DNA of 64,000 nt from JAPULR01 sp963665075 (GTDB lineage Bacteria > Chloroflexota > Dehalococcoidia > Lucifugimonadales > GCA-2712585): assembly GCA_963665075.1 (NCBI GenBank), contig OY762063.1, positions 558,001-622,000 of the forward strand, written 5' to 3'. The notes under the pieces are model-generated. The model was given only the letters and a program-made list of their open reading frames with translations, did not search any database and was not told where the DNA came from. The translations under genes were made by a program, and so were the position numbers. Shown one piece after another: positions 33,007 through 41,133 of this stretch. Every line of letters starts with the position of its first letter. The first letter of the stretch is position 1.

Positions 33007-34200
33007 CTACCCCCTATACTCCCCCAGCCTCGACAACCTCTCCCGCACCTCCGCAAACGTCTCCGGCCTCTTCGGAAACGCAAACCGAATATACCGCTTC
33101 CCCATCTCCTCCCGATGATAAAACGCCCGCCCCGGCACCGGCGTCACCCCAATCTCGCTCGACAGAAATATCGAGAACTCATTCTCATCCGCGAACCCCA
33201 AATCCGGATACCCCGTCATCACGTAATACGCCCCCTTCGGCGTCACGTAATCGAACCCCATCTCCCCCAGAATCGACAGCATCGTGTCCCGCCGCACCAC
33301 GTACCCCGCCGCCAACTCGTCATAATAACTCTGCGGAAATCGCAGCCCCACCGCCGCCGCCTCCTGCAACGGCGCCGCCGCCCCCACCGTCACGAAATCG
33401 TGCGCCCGCCGGATCCCCGTCGTTATCCCCTCGTCCAGCGCGATGCACCAGCCCACCCGCCACCCCGTCACGCTATACGTCTTCGACACGCTGTTGATTG
33501 TAATCGTCCGTTCCCCCATCCCCGGCAGCGACGCGATGCTGCAATGCGTCTCCCCGTCATACAGAATATGCTCGTAAGGCTCGTCCGTAATCGCCAGCGC
33601 GTCGAACTCCTGGCACAACTCCCCGATGAACTCCAACTCCGCCCGACTGAACACCTTCCCTGTCGGATTGTGCGGCGTGTTGATGACGATTGCCTTCGTC
33701 TTCCCGCTGAACGCCCGACGCAGCTCCTCATCGTCGAAGACGAACTCGCCGTCCTTCTCATAAAGCTGCACGTACACCGGCTGCCCCTGACACAACAACG
33801 TATCCGGCCCGTAATTCTCGTAGAAAGGCTCGAATACGATAATCTCATCCCCCGGATCCACCACCGCCAGCATCGCCGAAAGCATCGCCTCCGTCCCCCC
33901 GCACGCGATCGTAATGTGACGCTCCGGGTCGATTTCCACTCCGTTGTACCAGCCGAACTTCTCCGCCAGCGCCTGCCTCAAATTGGGCGCGCCCCATGTG
34001 ATTGCGTACTGATTGAACCCGTTGTCCAGCGCGTCCTTCGCCGCCTCTATCAACTCCCGCGGCGGGTCGAAGTCAGGAAACCCCTGCGCCAGATTGACGC
34101 CCTCATGCATATTATTGACCCGCGTCATCTCCCGGATCACCGACTCCGTGAACAAACTAACCCTTTTGGAATACCGCCGCTTAGACGCCAATCTGAACAA
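33007..34200 (-). CDS. Class I/II pyridoxal-phosphate aminotransferase
   Basis: The protein has up to 397 residues. It has the class I aminotransferase layout: EGVNLAQGFPDFDPPRELI, NQYAITWGAPNLRQAL, TPHNPTGKVFSRAEL, ITDEPYEHILYDG, and SVSKTYSVTGWRVGW with the Schiff-base Lys; RFAFPKRPE near the end holds the carboxylate-binding Arg. The start is uncertain: TTG 34200 has G-rich sequence directly against it, whereas TTG 34155 has AAGGG at better spacing. It resembles the aspartate/kynurenine aminotransferase group. Flanked by repeats on both sides. Confidence 0.9.
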   Translation of the reverse strand: MFRLASKRRYSKRVSLFTESVIREMTRVNNMHEGVNLAQGFPDFDPPRELIEAAKDALDNGFNQYAITWGAPNLRQALAEKFGWYNGVEIDPERHITIACGGTEAMLSAMLAVVDPGDEIIVFEPFYENYGPDTLLCQGQPVYVQLYEKDGEFVFDDEELRRAFSGKTKAIVINTPHNPTGKVFSRAELEFIGELCQEFDALAITDEPYEHILYDGETHCSIASLPGMGERTITINSVSKTYSVTGWRVGWCIALDEGITTGIRRAHDFVTVGAAAPLQEAAAVGLRFPQSYYDELAAGYVVRRDTMLSILGEMGFDYVTPKGAYYVMTGYPDLGFADENEFSIFLSSEIGVTPVPGRAFYHREEMGKRYIRFAFPKRPETFAEVRERLSRLGEYRG

Positions 34201-34278
34201 CCCCCCTCAAACTACACTCTATAAATTCGCCGTGATGCTACCACGTATCCCCCCAATTCGCCACCACCTCCCAGTCCC

Positions 34279-34690
34279 GTCATTCCCGCCTACCCCTCCG
34301 TCATTCCCGCCTATCCCTCCGTCATTCCCGCGCAGGCGGGAATCCATCCCCTTCTTATCCCTTCCCCCTTGAGGGAGAAGGTTAGGATGAGGGTGATCCC
34401 GTTCACCCTGAGCCTGTCGAAGGGTCGAACGCCCCCTTTCGCCGTCCCCGCTTCCCACCTCTTGCTCCCGCGAAAGCGGGAGCCTATCCCCTCTTATCCC
34501 TTCCCCCTCCAATCTACTCGTCATTCCGGCGAAAGCCGGAATCCATCCCCTCATCCCACCATCCCCTCCGCTCACCCTGAACAAATATAACCCCGCTCAC
34601 CCTGAACTCGTCCTGAGCCTGTCGAAGGGCCGAGCGGGGTTCTCTTATCCCTTCCCCCTTTGACGGGGGAAGGTTAGGATGGGGGTGTCT
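34279..34690 (+). repeat. Repeat-filled 473-bp gap, including a hairpin C with compensated outer stem
   Basis: Family A ladder (34279, 34300, 34321; complete to 34346). Hairpin B about 34357-34400. Hairpin C at about 34400-34432 with outer arms CGTTC/GAACG in place of CGCTC/GAGCG. A GCTCCCGC-GAAA-GCGGGAGC hairpin at about 34464-34483. Hairpin A (CCGGC/GCCGG) 34520-34545. Truncated hairpin C at about 34570, a full one with insertion at about 34594-34638, and hairpin B at about 34648-34690, whose TTAGGATG supplies the stop of the gene at 34674. Confidence 0.9.
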
Positions 34691-35573
34691 CCCACTCCCC
34701 CAAAACCTCCACCGCCGCCCGTATCGTCTCCCCCGTCGTCCGACCCTCATCCACCGTCTCCGCCCGCTCCTCCGCGAAAGCCGTCCGACTCAACAACCCA
34801 TAAACCGCCGCCGCCCCCTCGTGAAACCCCGACGGCAGCCCCCGACTCCCATACGTCGCCGCTATCTCCTCCATCTCCCCAACCCACCGACCCGCCCGCG
34901 CCGGCAGCCGCGAAATCCCCGACTCCATCGCCTCGAACGCCGCCGCCTGACTCGACGCCAACTCCGCCCCCAACTCCTCCGTCAACCCCAACGACTCCGC
35001 CAGCGAAAGAACCGCCACGTGCAGCGCCGACGTCCCCTTCGTCAACCCCGCGTAGCACATCTTTATCCCCGACGCCCGCCCAACCTCGTCCCCCATCTGC
35101 TTCACCACTATCCCCATCCCGTCCAACTCCGACATCACCCCCGCGTGTCCCCCCGAAACATAAAACCGCGGCCTATACCCGCCCTTAGGCGGCCCCCCGA
35201 TTATCGACCCGTCAATGAAGCGCCCACCGTCGCCTGCGATTATCTCCTCTATATCCAACGTTGTTTGCGGCGAAATCGCATTGCAGTCCGCATAATAGAC
35301 ATCGGAGCCAACGGTTCTGATAGCCTGCCCCACGTCCCGCGCCAATGCCGTCGCCTCCGAAGGAACCATTATCGACAAAATCAGGTCAGCCTCCTCAACC
35401 AAGTCTTCCAGACTGGCAACGTCAACAATCCCAGCCGCCGCCGCCAGCCCCCGCGTCCGCGCGCTCCGACCCTCCAGATACGTCAAAACCTCCAATCCCC
35501 CCTCCCTCAACGCTCTCCCCACGTTGTGACCCATGTCCCCCGGACTCAAAATCGCCACCCGTTCAACCGCCAT
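34674..35573 (-). CDS. NAD(P)-dependent dehydrogenase with DUF1932 (6-phosphogluconate dehydrogenase-like)
   Basis: The protein has 299 residues. The N-terminal Rossmann part (VAILSPGDMGHNVGRAL) resembles 6-phosphogluconate/3-hydroxyisobutyrate dehydrogenases. It has YADCNAISPQTT and DGSIIGGPP (the usual D-x-x-x-x-G-G-P), then a C-terminal DUF1932 helical domain (GIKMCYAGLTKGTSALHVAVLSLAESLG, with the catalytic Lys region). It is likely a beta-hydroxyacid dehydrogenase. The last residues (ETPPS) and the stop are read from a hairpin B repeat. ATG 35573 has a GGGGGCGAG leader. It follows the decarboxylase genes on the same strand after a family A ladder. Confidence 0.83.
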   Translation of the reverse strand: MAVERVAILSPGDMGHNVGRALREGGLEVLTYLEGRSARTRGLAAAAGIVDVASLEDLVEEADLILSIMVPSEATALARDVGQAIRTVGSDVYYADCNAISPQTTLDIEEIIAGDGGRFIDGSIIGGPPKGGYRPRFYVSGGHAGVMSELDGMGIVVKQMGDEVGRASGIKMCYAGLTKGTSALHVAVLSLAESLGLTEELGAELASSQAAAFEAMESGISRLPARAGRWVGEMEEIAATYGSRGLPSGFHEGAAAVYGLLSRTAFAEERAETVDEGRTTGETIRAAVEVLGEWETPPS

Positions 35574-35604
35574 GCTCGCCCCCTATCTCTTCAAATGAAC
35601 TATC

Positions 35605-35695
35605 CGTCATTCCCGCAACCCCCTCCGTCATTCCCAAAACCCCCTCCGTCATTCCCAAAACCCCCTCCGGTCATTCCCGCGAAGGCGGGAATCCA
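35605..35695 (+). repeat. Family A ladder (4 units)
   Basis: Units start at 35605, 35626, 35648 and 35670; half-arms 2 and 3 read GTCATTCCCAAAACC and only the last is a complete hairpin (loop GAAG). Confidence 0.92.
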
Positions 35696-35727
35696 TCTTC
35701 CACCTTCCCCCGACCCCACGTCCACCC

Positions 35728-36123
35728 TCACTCCAACTCCACAATCGTCTGCCCAATCAAAACGCTATCCCCCTTCTGCACCCGCACCGCCCTCACTCGC
35801 CCGCCCCTCGGCGCCGTCAACTCCTGCTCCATCTTCATCGCCTCCAGCACGCACACCCGCCCCCCCGACGCAACCGTGTCCCCAACCCCCACGTCAATCG
35901 AAAGCACCACCCCCGGCAGCGGCGACCGAACCACGTTGTCCCCTCCCTCATCTCCCGCCTCCACTTCTACTGTAGAAGGAACCGACGCCCCCGCTTCCGC
36001 CACGTCCTCCAACCGCACCATCACCGGCTCCCCATCCACCAACACCCGCACCTCCCCGCCCTCCCACGCGCCAACCTCCACCTCATACCACCGGTCCTCA
36101 ACCTTCACCCGCAGCCGCATCAT
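35728..36123 (-). CDS. Biotinyl (biotin carboxyl carrier-type) protein of a decarboxylase complex
   Basis: The protein has 131 residues. The C-terminal half is a biotinyl domain with EAMKMEQ (Lys is the biotin attachment site, about residue 96) inside VRSPLPGVVLSIDVGVGDTV...VLEAMKMEQELTAPRGGRV. The N-terminal half is a beta-rich segment (LRVKVEDRWYEVEVGAWEGGEVRVLVDGEPV) like that of oxaloacetate decarboxylase alpha tails or AccB-like carriers. ATG 36123 has GGAGGG five bases upstream, so it is preferred over 36138. It lies 24 bp after the beta subunit stop and is probably its partner. No carboxyltransferase gene is adjacent. Confidence 0.88.
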   Translation of the reverse strand: MMRLRVKVEDRWYEVEVGAWEGGEVRVLVDGEPVMVRLEDVAEAGASVPSTVEVEAGDEGGDNVVRSPLPGVVLSIDVGVGDTVASGGRVCVLEAMKMEQELTAPRGGRVRAVRVQKGDSVLIGQTIVELE

Positions 36124-36147
36124 GTCACCCTCCATCATCCCACCACC

Positions 36148-37287
36148 CTAACTCAACACCGAAATAAACACGCCCGCCACCACCGCCGACCCTATCACCC
36201 CCGCCACATTCGGCCCCATCGCATGCGGCAGCAGGAAATTATTCGGATTCGCCAGCCGCCCGATGTTGTGCGACAGCCGCGCCGCCATCGGCACCGCCGA
36301 AACCCCCGCCGACCCTATCAGCGGATTAACCTTCTCCTTCACAAACAAATTCATCGCCTTCGCGAACAGCAGCCCGCTCACCGTGCTGAACGCGAACGCC
36401 CCCAGTCCCAGCCCCAGAATCTTCACCGTATCCACGTCGAAAACCCGCTCCGACGACAGCTGCGCCCCAACGGTAATCATCAAAAATATCGTCGCGATGT
36501 TCAAAATCTCGTTCGACGCCGAATTGAACAGCCTCGGCACCACCCCGCTCTCCCGGAAAAGATTCCCAATCATAAACATCGCTATCAACGGCGCCGACTC
36601 CGGCACCACCAAAATAATGATAATCATCGTCGCCGCCGGAAACAGCAGCTTCTCCTTGCGCGAAACCTCCCGCAAAGGACGCATCACAATCTCCCGCTCC
36701 TTCTTCGTCGTCAACAGCCGCATCAACGGCGGTTGGATGAACACCACGCTCGCCATGTACGAATATGCCGTCACCGCCGTTATCCCCAGCAGCTCCGGCG
36801 CCAGCCGCGCCGAAGCGAAAATCGTCGTCGGTCCGTCCGCGCCGCCGATTATCGCGATCGCCCCCGCCTCCTTCAGACTGAACCCCACCACCAGCGCCAG
36901 CCAGAACGCTGCGAACACCCCCATCTGCGCCGCCGCTCCCAGCAGCAGCGTCTTCGGATTCGCGATGATAGGCCCGAAGTCCGTCAACGCCCCCAGTCCC
37001 AGGAATATCAACGGCGGCAGGATGTTCCACTTGAATATCGCGAACTCGAACACCACCCCCAGAATCCCCGACTCCTGCTGCCCCGCCTCAGGACTGTAAT
37101 GCGTCAACCCCGTCAACGGCAGATTCGCCAGAATAATCCCGATTCCGATAGGCAGCAACACGTAAGGCTCCGTCTTCTTCGCGATTGCGACGAAGGCGAA
37201 CCCCGCGCCCGCCAGCAGCAGCAACAAATTCTGCCAACCAAAATTGGTCAGCCCGCTCGCACTAACAAACTCCCTAAGCTCTTCCAA
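36148..37287 (-). CDS. Sodium ion-translocating decarboxylase beta subunit (OadB/GcdB/MmdB type)
   Basis: The protein has 379 residues and about nine to eleven membrane helices. It carries the family signature GGADGPTTIFASARLAPELLG (ion-binding Asp, about residue 150), LIGSAGVSAVPMAARLSH and NNFLLPHAMGPNVAGVIGSAV at the C-terminus. The subunit decarboxylates carboxybiotin and pumps Na+ outward. Substrate (oxaloacetate, methylmalonyl-CoA, glutaconyl-CoA or malonate) depends on a carboxyltransferase not found here. The start TTG 37287 is uncertain. Gene order gamma-like, beta, biotin carrier supports a decarboxylase operon. Confidence 0.93.
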   Translation of the reverse strand: MEELREFVSASGLTNFGWQNLLLLLAGAGFAFVAIAKKTEPYVLLPIGIGIILANLPLTGLTHYSPEAGQQESGILGVVFEFAIFKWNILPPLIFLGLGALTDFGPIIANPKTLLLGAAAQMGVFAAFWLALVVGFSLKEAGAIAIIGGADGPTTIFASARLAPELLGITAVTAYSYMASVVFIQPPLMRLLTTKKEREIVMRPLREVSRKEKLLFPAATMIIIILVVPESAPLIAMFMIGNLFRESGVVPRLFNSASNEILNIATIFLMITVGAQLSSERVFDVDTVKILGLGLGAFAFSTVSGLLFAKAMNLFVKEKVNPLIGSAGVSAVPMAARLSHNIGRLANPNNFLLPHAMGPNVAGVIGSAVVAGVFISVLS

Positions 37288-37391
37288 ACCCCATATCCCC
37301 GTCTATCGAATGGTCCTCTCCTATTCTTCTATGCTGCAATCCCCACTCACCTCTCCCCCTCAACACAAACCGTCATCTCCGCCCCCTCTCC

Positions 37392-37540
37392 GTCATTCCC
37401 GCAACCCCTCTCCGTCATTCCCGCAACCCCTCTCCGTCATTCCCGCCCCCTCTCCGTCATTCCCGCGTAGGCGGGAATCCATCGCAACCCACGTCCATCG
37501 TCCCCGCTCACCCTGAGCCTGTCGAAGGGTCGAGCGGAGG
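37392..37540 (+). repeat. Family A ladder (4 units) and hairpin C between gamma-like and beta genes
   Basis: Units start at about 37392, 37414, 37436 and 37456, the last complete (to 37481). Hairpin C (about 37504-37537) overlaps the 3' end of the gamma-like gene on the minus strand and provides its C-terminus and stop. Confidence 0.9.
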
Positions 37541-37804
37541 GGCGTCCCCAACCTCCAAATCCCCCCTCCCCATCGCCACCGACACCGCAATCGTTGCCGC
37601 CAACGCCTTATTCCGCTCCTCCGACGCCGTCTCCTCCTCCAAAACCCCCTCCTCCTCCTCGCCCCCCAACAACCCCACCACCCGCGGCAAAACCGCCGTC
37701 ATCAAAGACAGCAGCGCCAACAGGCAAAAGGCGGTGCCTATCCCTATCAAAGTAATCGTCACAGCCTCAGATACCTCGAACCCGATGACCCCGCCTCCTT
37801 CCAT
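37508..37804 (-). CDS. OadG-like decarboxylase gamma subunit with repeat-derived C-terminus
   Basis: The protein has 98 residues. One membrane helix (about 13-38, EAVTITLIGIGTAFCLLALLSLMTAV), an acidic linker, then EERNKALAATIAVSVAMGR resembles the OadG/Oad_gamma layout of one helix plus a short soluble tail. The last ten residues (PPLDPSTGSG) and the stop are encoded by hairpin C read backwards. It lies 220 bp upstream of the beta gene with a repeat ladder between. An AAGGAGG lies inside the frame near codon 3, so the exact start is open. The role is to anchor and assemble the alpha-beta complex (family knowledge). Confidence 0.7.
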   Translation of the reverse strand: MEGGGVIGFEVSEAVTITLIGIGTAFCLLALLSLMTAVLPRVVGLLGGEEEEGVLEEETASEERNKALAATIAVSVAMGRGDLEVGDAPPLDPSTGSG

Positions 37805-38263
37805 TCATAATTCAACCCAACGCATTCTACACTCCAACCGCCTCCAATGCCACACCTCCCGCCCCGCCAAAGCGCCATCCATCCCCTTGCCAGGAACTCC
37901 CATCCCCTGCTACAATTCCCTGCATGAAACATATAACCCAAAAAGAGACCTTGCGCGAGGCCCCGCCAAACCCACCCCCATCCACCGCCGTAACGCCTAT
38001 GGTAAAACCCCTCATTCGTTCTCACCACAACATAATAACGAATCCCCATCTTCCCCTGAATCAGCTATAAAAACCCCATCCGTTTCCCACCACAGAAAAA
38101 AAAGAAGCCAAACAAAACGAATCATCTCTACTACAACAAGCCCACAATAGCGTCCGGCTGAATGTCCGCCACCGGCCCCATAATGACTAACCCCTCAAAT
38201 TCGGCTATACTGATACCTGATACAACAACCAATCACCCCTCATCATAAGCTAGGAGGACATTC
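37805..38263 (+). other. 459-bp AT-richer intergenic region between divergent decarboxylase and pxp genes
   Basis: No family A-G repeat and no convincing gene is seen; a 138-codon open frame (37734-38150) has no ribosome site and atypical composition. A TATACT with GC before it (38206-38211) and AGGAGGA at about 38252 belong to pxpA. The region probably holds both divergent promoters. Confidence 0.5.
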
Positions 38264-39028
38264 ATGGCCGACCGCATTGACTTCAACTGCGACATGGGCG
38301 AAAGCTTCGGCATGTACAAGCTAGGCTACGACGAGGAGGTTATCCGCTACATCACCTCCGCTAACATCGCCTGCGGCTTCCACGCCGGTGACCCCATGTG
38401 GATGCGTACCACCGTCGAAATGGCCGAAAAGCACGGCGTCGGCGTCGGCGCCCAGCCCAGTTTCCCCGACCTCATGGGCTTTGGTCGCCGCAACATGATG
38501 GTCTCCCCCGAAGAAGCCCGCAACGACGTCACCTACCAGATAGGCGCTCTCCAGGCCTTCGCCACCAATGGAAAACTCCAGCACGTCAAGCCCCACGGCG
38601 CCATGTACAACATGGCCGTCGCCGATCTCACTCTCGCCCGCGCCATCTGCCAGGCCGTCAAGGACGTTGACCCCGACATGATTGTCGTCGCCCTCGCCGG
38701 TACCGACTGGGTTGACCTCGCCGCCGAAATGGGCCTCCGCGTCGCCCGCGAAGCCTTCGCCGACCGCGCCTTCACCGCCGAAGGAACCCTCGTCCCCCGC
38801 GCCCAACCCGGCTCCGTCATCCACGACGTCGACGCCGTCGTCGAGCGCAGCGTCAAGATGGTCACCGAAGGAAAAGTCACCGCCATCACCGGCGAGGAAG
38901 TCGAATTCCAAGCCGATAGCCTATGCCTCCACGGGGATACTCCCGGCGCCGTCGAAATGGCCCGCGCCGTCCGCGAAGGACTCGAAAACGCCGGCGTCAA
39001 GATCGTCCCCATGCGCGAGCTCGTCTAA
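38264..39028 (+). CDS. pxpA: 5-oxoprolinase subunit A (LamB/YcsF family)
   Basis: The protein has 254 residues. It opens IDFNCDMGESFGMYKLGYDEEVIRYITSANIACGFHAGDP, which is the LamB/YcsF signature, and has HVKPHGAMYN and LCLHGDTPGAVEMARAVREGL. With PxpB and PxpC it cleaves 5-oxoproline (pyroglutamate) to glutamate with ATP. AGGAGGA precedes ATG 38264. It leads the pxpABC operon; pxpB starts 3 bases after its stop. Confidence 0.95.
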   Translation: MADRIDFNCDMGESFGMYKLGYDEEVIRYITSANIACGFHAGDPMWMRTTVEMAEKHGVGVGAQPSFPDLMGFGRRNMMVSPEEARNDVTYQIGALQAFATNGKLQHVKPHGAMYNMAVADLTLARAICQAVKDVDPDMIVVALAGTDWVDLAAEMGLRVAREAFADRAFTAEGTLVPRAQPGSVIHDVDAVVERSVKMVTEGKVTAITGEEVEFQADSLCLHGDTPGAVEMARAVREGLENAGVKIVPMRELV

Positions 39029-39031
39029 CCC

Positions 39032-39760
39032 ATGTACGACGAACCCCGCTTCCTCCCCGCCGGCGACCGCGCCCTCGCCGTCGAACTCGGCGACGACATC
39101 GCCCCAGATACCAACGCCGCCGTCCGCGACCTCTTCGTCGCCCTCGAAAATAACCCCATCCAAGGCGTCATAGACCTCATCCCCTCCTACCGCTCCATCC
39201 TCCTCAACTACGACCCCCTGGCCCTCGACTACGCCACCCTCCAGGACCAACTCGCCGCCCTCCTCGAATCCGTGTCCGCCGGCGAACCCGCCACCCCCCG
39301 CTGCGTCCAGATCCCCGTCCTCTACGGCGGCGATGCAGGCCCCGACCTCGACCACGTCGCCAACCACAACAGCCTCGCCACCGACGAAGTAATCGCCATC
39401 CATTCCGCCCCTCAATACCTCGTCTACATGCTCGGATTCTCCCCCGGCTTCCCCTACCTCGGCGGCATGGATCCACGCATCGAAACCCCACGCCTCGACA
39501 CCCCCCGCACCATCATCCCCGCCGGCTCCGTCGGCATCGCCGAAAAGCAAACCGGCGTCTATCCAACTGCCTCCCCCGGCGGCTGGCAGCTTATCGGCCT
39601 CACCCCCCTCAACTTCTTCGACCCCGAAGCCCACCCTCCCAGCCTCCTCGAACCCGGCGACCTCATCCGCTTCATCCCCATCGACCAACCCGAATTCGAC
39701 GCCATCTCCGAAGAAGTCCGGCAGGGCGTCTACCAGACCCGCACCGAGGCCCCCGAATAG
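39032..39760 (+). CDS. pxpB: 5-oxoprolinase subunit B (KipI-like)
   Basis: The protein has 242 residues. It starts RFLPAGDRALAVELGDDIAPDTN and contains IPVLYGGDAGPDLDHVA and YMLGFSPGFPYLGGMDPRIETPRLDTPRTIIPAGSVGIAEKQTGVYP, the PxpB/KipI (CT_C_D, PF02682) hallmarks. It forms the 5-oxoprolinase with PxpA and PxpC. It lies 3 bases after pxpA and 2 before pxpC, so it is translationally linked; neither junction has a strong ribosome site. Confidence 0.95.
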   Translation: MYDEPRFLPAGDRALAVELGDDIAPDTNAAVRDLFVALENNPIQGVIDLIPSYRSILLNYDPLALDYATLQDQLAALLESVSAGEPATPRCVQIPVLYGGDAGPDLDHVANHNSLATDEVIAIHSAPQYLVYMLGFSPGFPYLGGMDPRIETPRLDTPRTIIPAGSVGIAEKQTGVYPTASPGGWQLIGLTPLNFFDPEAHPPSLLEPGDLIRFIPIDQPEFDAISEEVRQGVYQTRTEAPE

Positions 39761-39762
39761 CC

Positions 39763-40911
39763 ATGCCCACCTTCAAAGTCATAGAAGGCGGCTTCTACAC
39801 CACCGTCCAGGACTTGGGACGCTACGGCTTCCAACGCTACGGCGTCCCCGTCTCCGGCGCGATGGACTCCTACGCCCTCCGCCTCGCCAACATCCTCCTA
39901 GACAACGACGAAGCCGCCGCCGCCCTCGAACTCACCCTCATCGGCCCCAAACTCGAATTCCTGGAAGACACGACCATAGCCCTCGCCGGCGCAAACCTCG
40001 CCCCACGCCTCAACGGACGCCCCGCCCCCATGTGGCGCGCCTTCCGCGTCCAACGCGGCAGCCTCCTAACCTTCGACGGCCCGATGGTCGGAAAGTGCGC
40101 CTACCTCGCCCTCCCCGGCGGCATCCACGTCCCCTCCCAGATGGGTAGCCGCTCCACCTACGCCCGCGCCAACCTCGGCGGCCACGACGGACGCGCCCTC
40201 CAACCCGGCGACGAAATCTCCGCCGCCCGCCGCGACGACGACAAGCGACCCAACCCCACAACCATACCAGACCGCCTCGTCCCCCAACGCATGGACGAAC
40301 ACCCCCTCCGCGTCGTCATGGGCCCCCAATCCGACGCCTTCTCACCCGAAGGCATAGCCGCCTTCTTCAGCGGAACCTACAACGTCAGCCAGCAGTCCGA
40401 CCGCGTCGGCTACCGCCTGGAAGGCCCCCCCATCGCCCACGCCCGCGGCGCCGACATCGTCTCCGACGGCATCCCCGCAGGCGCCGTCCAGATTACCGGC
40501 GACGGCCAGCCCGTCATCCTCATGGCCGACCGCGGCACCACCGGCGGCTACACCAAAATCGCCGCCGTCATCGCCGTCGACATCCCCAAACTCGCCCAGA
40601 CCCTCCCCGGCAACGCCGTCGCCTTCCACGCCGTCACCGTCGAGGAAGCCCACCGCCTACTCGAGGAGCAGGAAGACGCCATAGCCCAATTCAAAGAACA
40701 CGTCCAGCGCGCCGCCCAGACCCGCGCCCCCACCCTCCGCGTCCTCGTAGACAACCAGCCCTACGAAGTCCGCGACGAATCCGGCGAACCCGCCGCCCAG
40801 ACCGACCCCCTCCACGGCGAAGTCCAAACCACCCGACGCACCCTCGTCGCCACCATCAACAACACCCCCTACACCTTCCAAATCCACACCGAGCACACCC
40901 CCAACCCCTAA
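39763..40911 (+). CDS. pxpC: 5-oxoprolinase subunit C (KipA-like) with C-terminal extension
   Basis: The protein has 382 residues. It begins FKVIEGGFYTTVQDLGRYGFQRYGVPVSGAMD, the PxpC/KipA (CT_A_B, PF02626) signature, and contains VMGPQSDAF, GIPAGAVQITGDGQPVILMADRGTTGGYTKIA. The core ends near residue 300. The last ~70 residues hold two copies of a short beta pattern (TLRVLVDNQPYEVRDE and TLVATINNTPYTFQIHTE) like the segment N-terminal to biotinyl domains, including the one encoded at 35728-36123. No biotinylation motif is present. Third gene of pxpABC. Confidence 0.93.
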   Translation: MPTFKVIEGGFYTTVQDLGRYGFQRYGVPVSGAMDSYALRLANILLDNDEAAAALELTLIGPKLEFLEDTTIALAGANLAPRLNGRPAPMWRAFRVQRGSLLTFDGPMVGKCAYLALPGGIHVPSQMGSRSTYARANLGGHDGRALQPGDEISAARRDDDKRPNPTTIPDRLVPQRMDEHPLRVVMGPQSDAFSPEGIAAFFSGTYNVSQQSDRVGYRLEGPPIAHARGADIVSDGIPAGAVQITGDGQPVILMADRGTTGGYTKIAAVIAVDIPKLAQTLPGNAVAFHAVTVEEAHRLLEEQEDAIAQFKEHVQRAAQTRAPTLRVLVDNQPYEVRDESGEPAAQTDPLHGEVQTTRRTLVATINNTPYTFQIHTEHTPNP

Positions 40912-40918
40912 CCCAACC

Positions 40919-41003
40919 CCTCTTCTCCCTCCCCCCACGAAGGAAGGCTACGATGGGGGCGACTCCCCTCTTCCCCCTCAACGGGGAAAGATTAGGATGG
41001 CGG
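40919..41003 (+). repeat. Two imperfect hairpin B copies
   Basis: CTCCCCCCACGAAGGAAGG with tail GATGGGGGCGACTCC, then CTTCCCCCTCAACGGGGAAAG with tail GGATGGCGGTGATTC. They end 10 bases before a stretch shared with the large surface protein gene (41012-41053). Confidence 0.75.
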
Positions 41004-41011
41004 TGATTCTC

Positions 41012-41055
41012 GTGGAGTGGAAGGAGCATGGAAGCAGCGGTTGGGACCCGGCATG
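41012..41055 (+). pseudogene. Remnant of an FN3 domain shared with the large surface protein
   Basis: A 29-base identical run, extending to about 42 bases with few mismatches, matches the reverse complement of 50764-50803 within the gene at 49590-52874. In frame it reads VEWKEHGSSGWDPA then stop, against VEWMEHGSSGWDPG in the intact protein. It sits directly upstream of the broken lipoprotein gene, mirroring the order of the two genes at 47.5-52.9 kb. Confidence 0.75.
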
Positions 41056-41133
41056 ACAGATTCCGATTCCCCTTGTGAAAATCGCCGCGGAGAAAAGACC
41101 ATAGCTTGTGCAACGAGTAAAGGCATTTGGATA

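Noticed and set aside
37734..38150. 138-codon + strand ORF
   Set aside because: No ribosome site, Pro/Ser/His-rich composition, overlaps the OadG-like gene antisense; no family resemblance.
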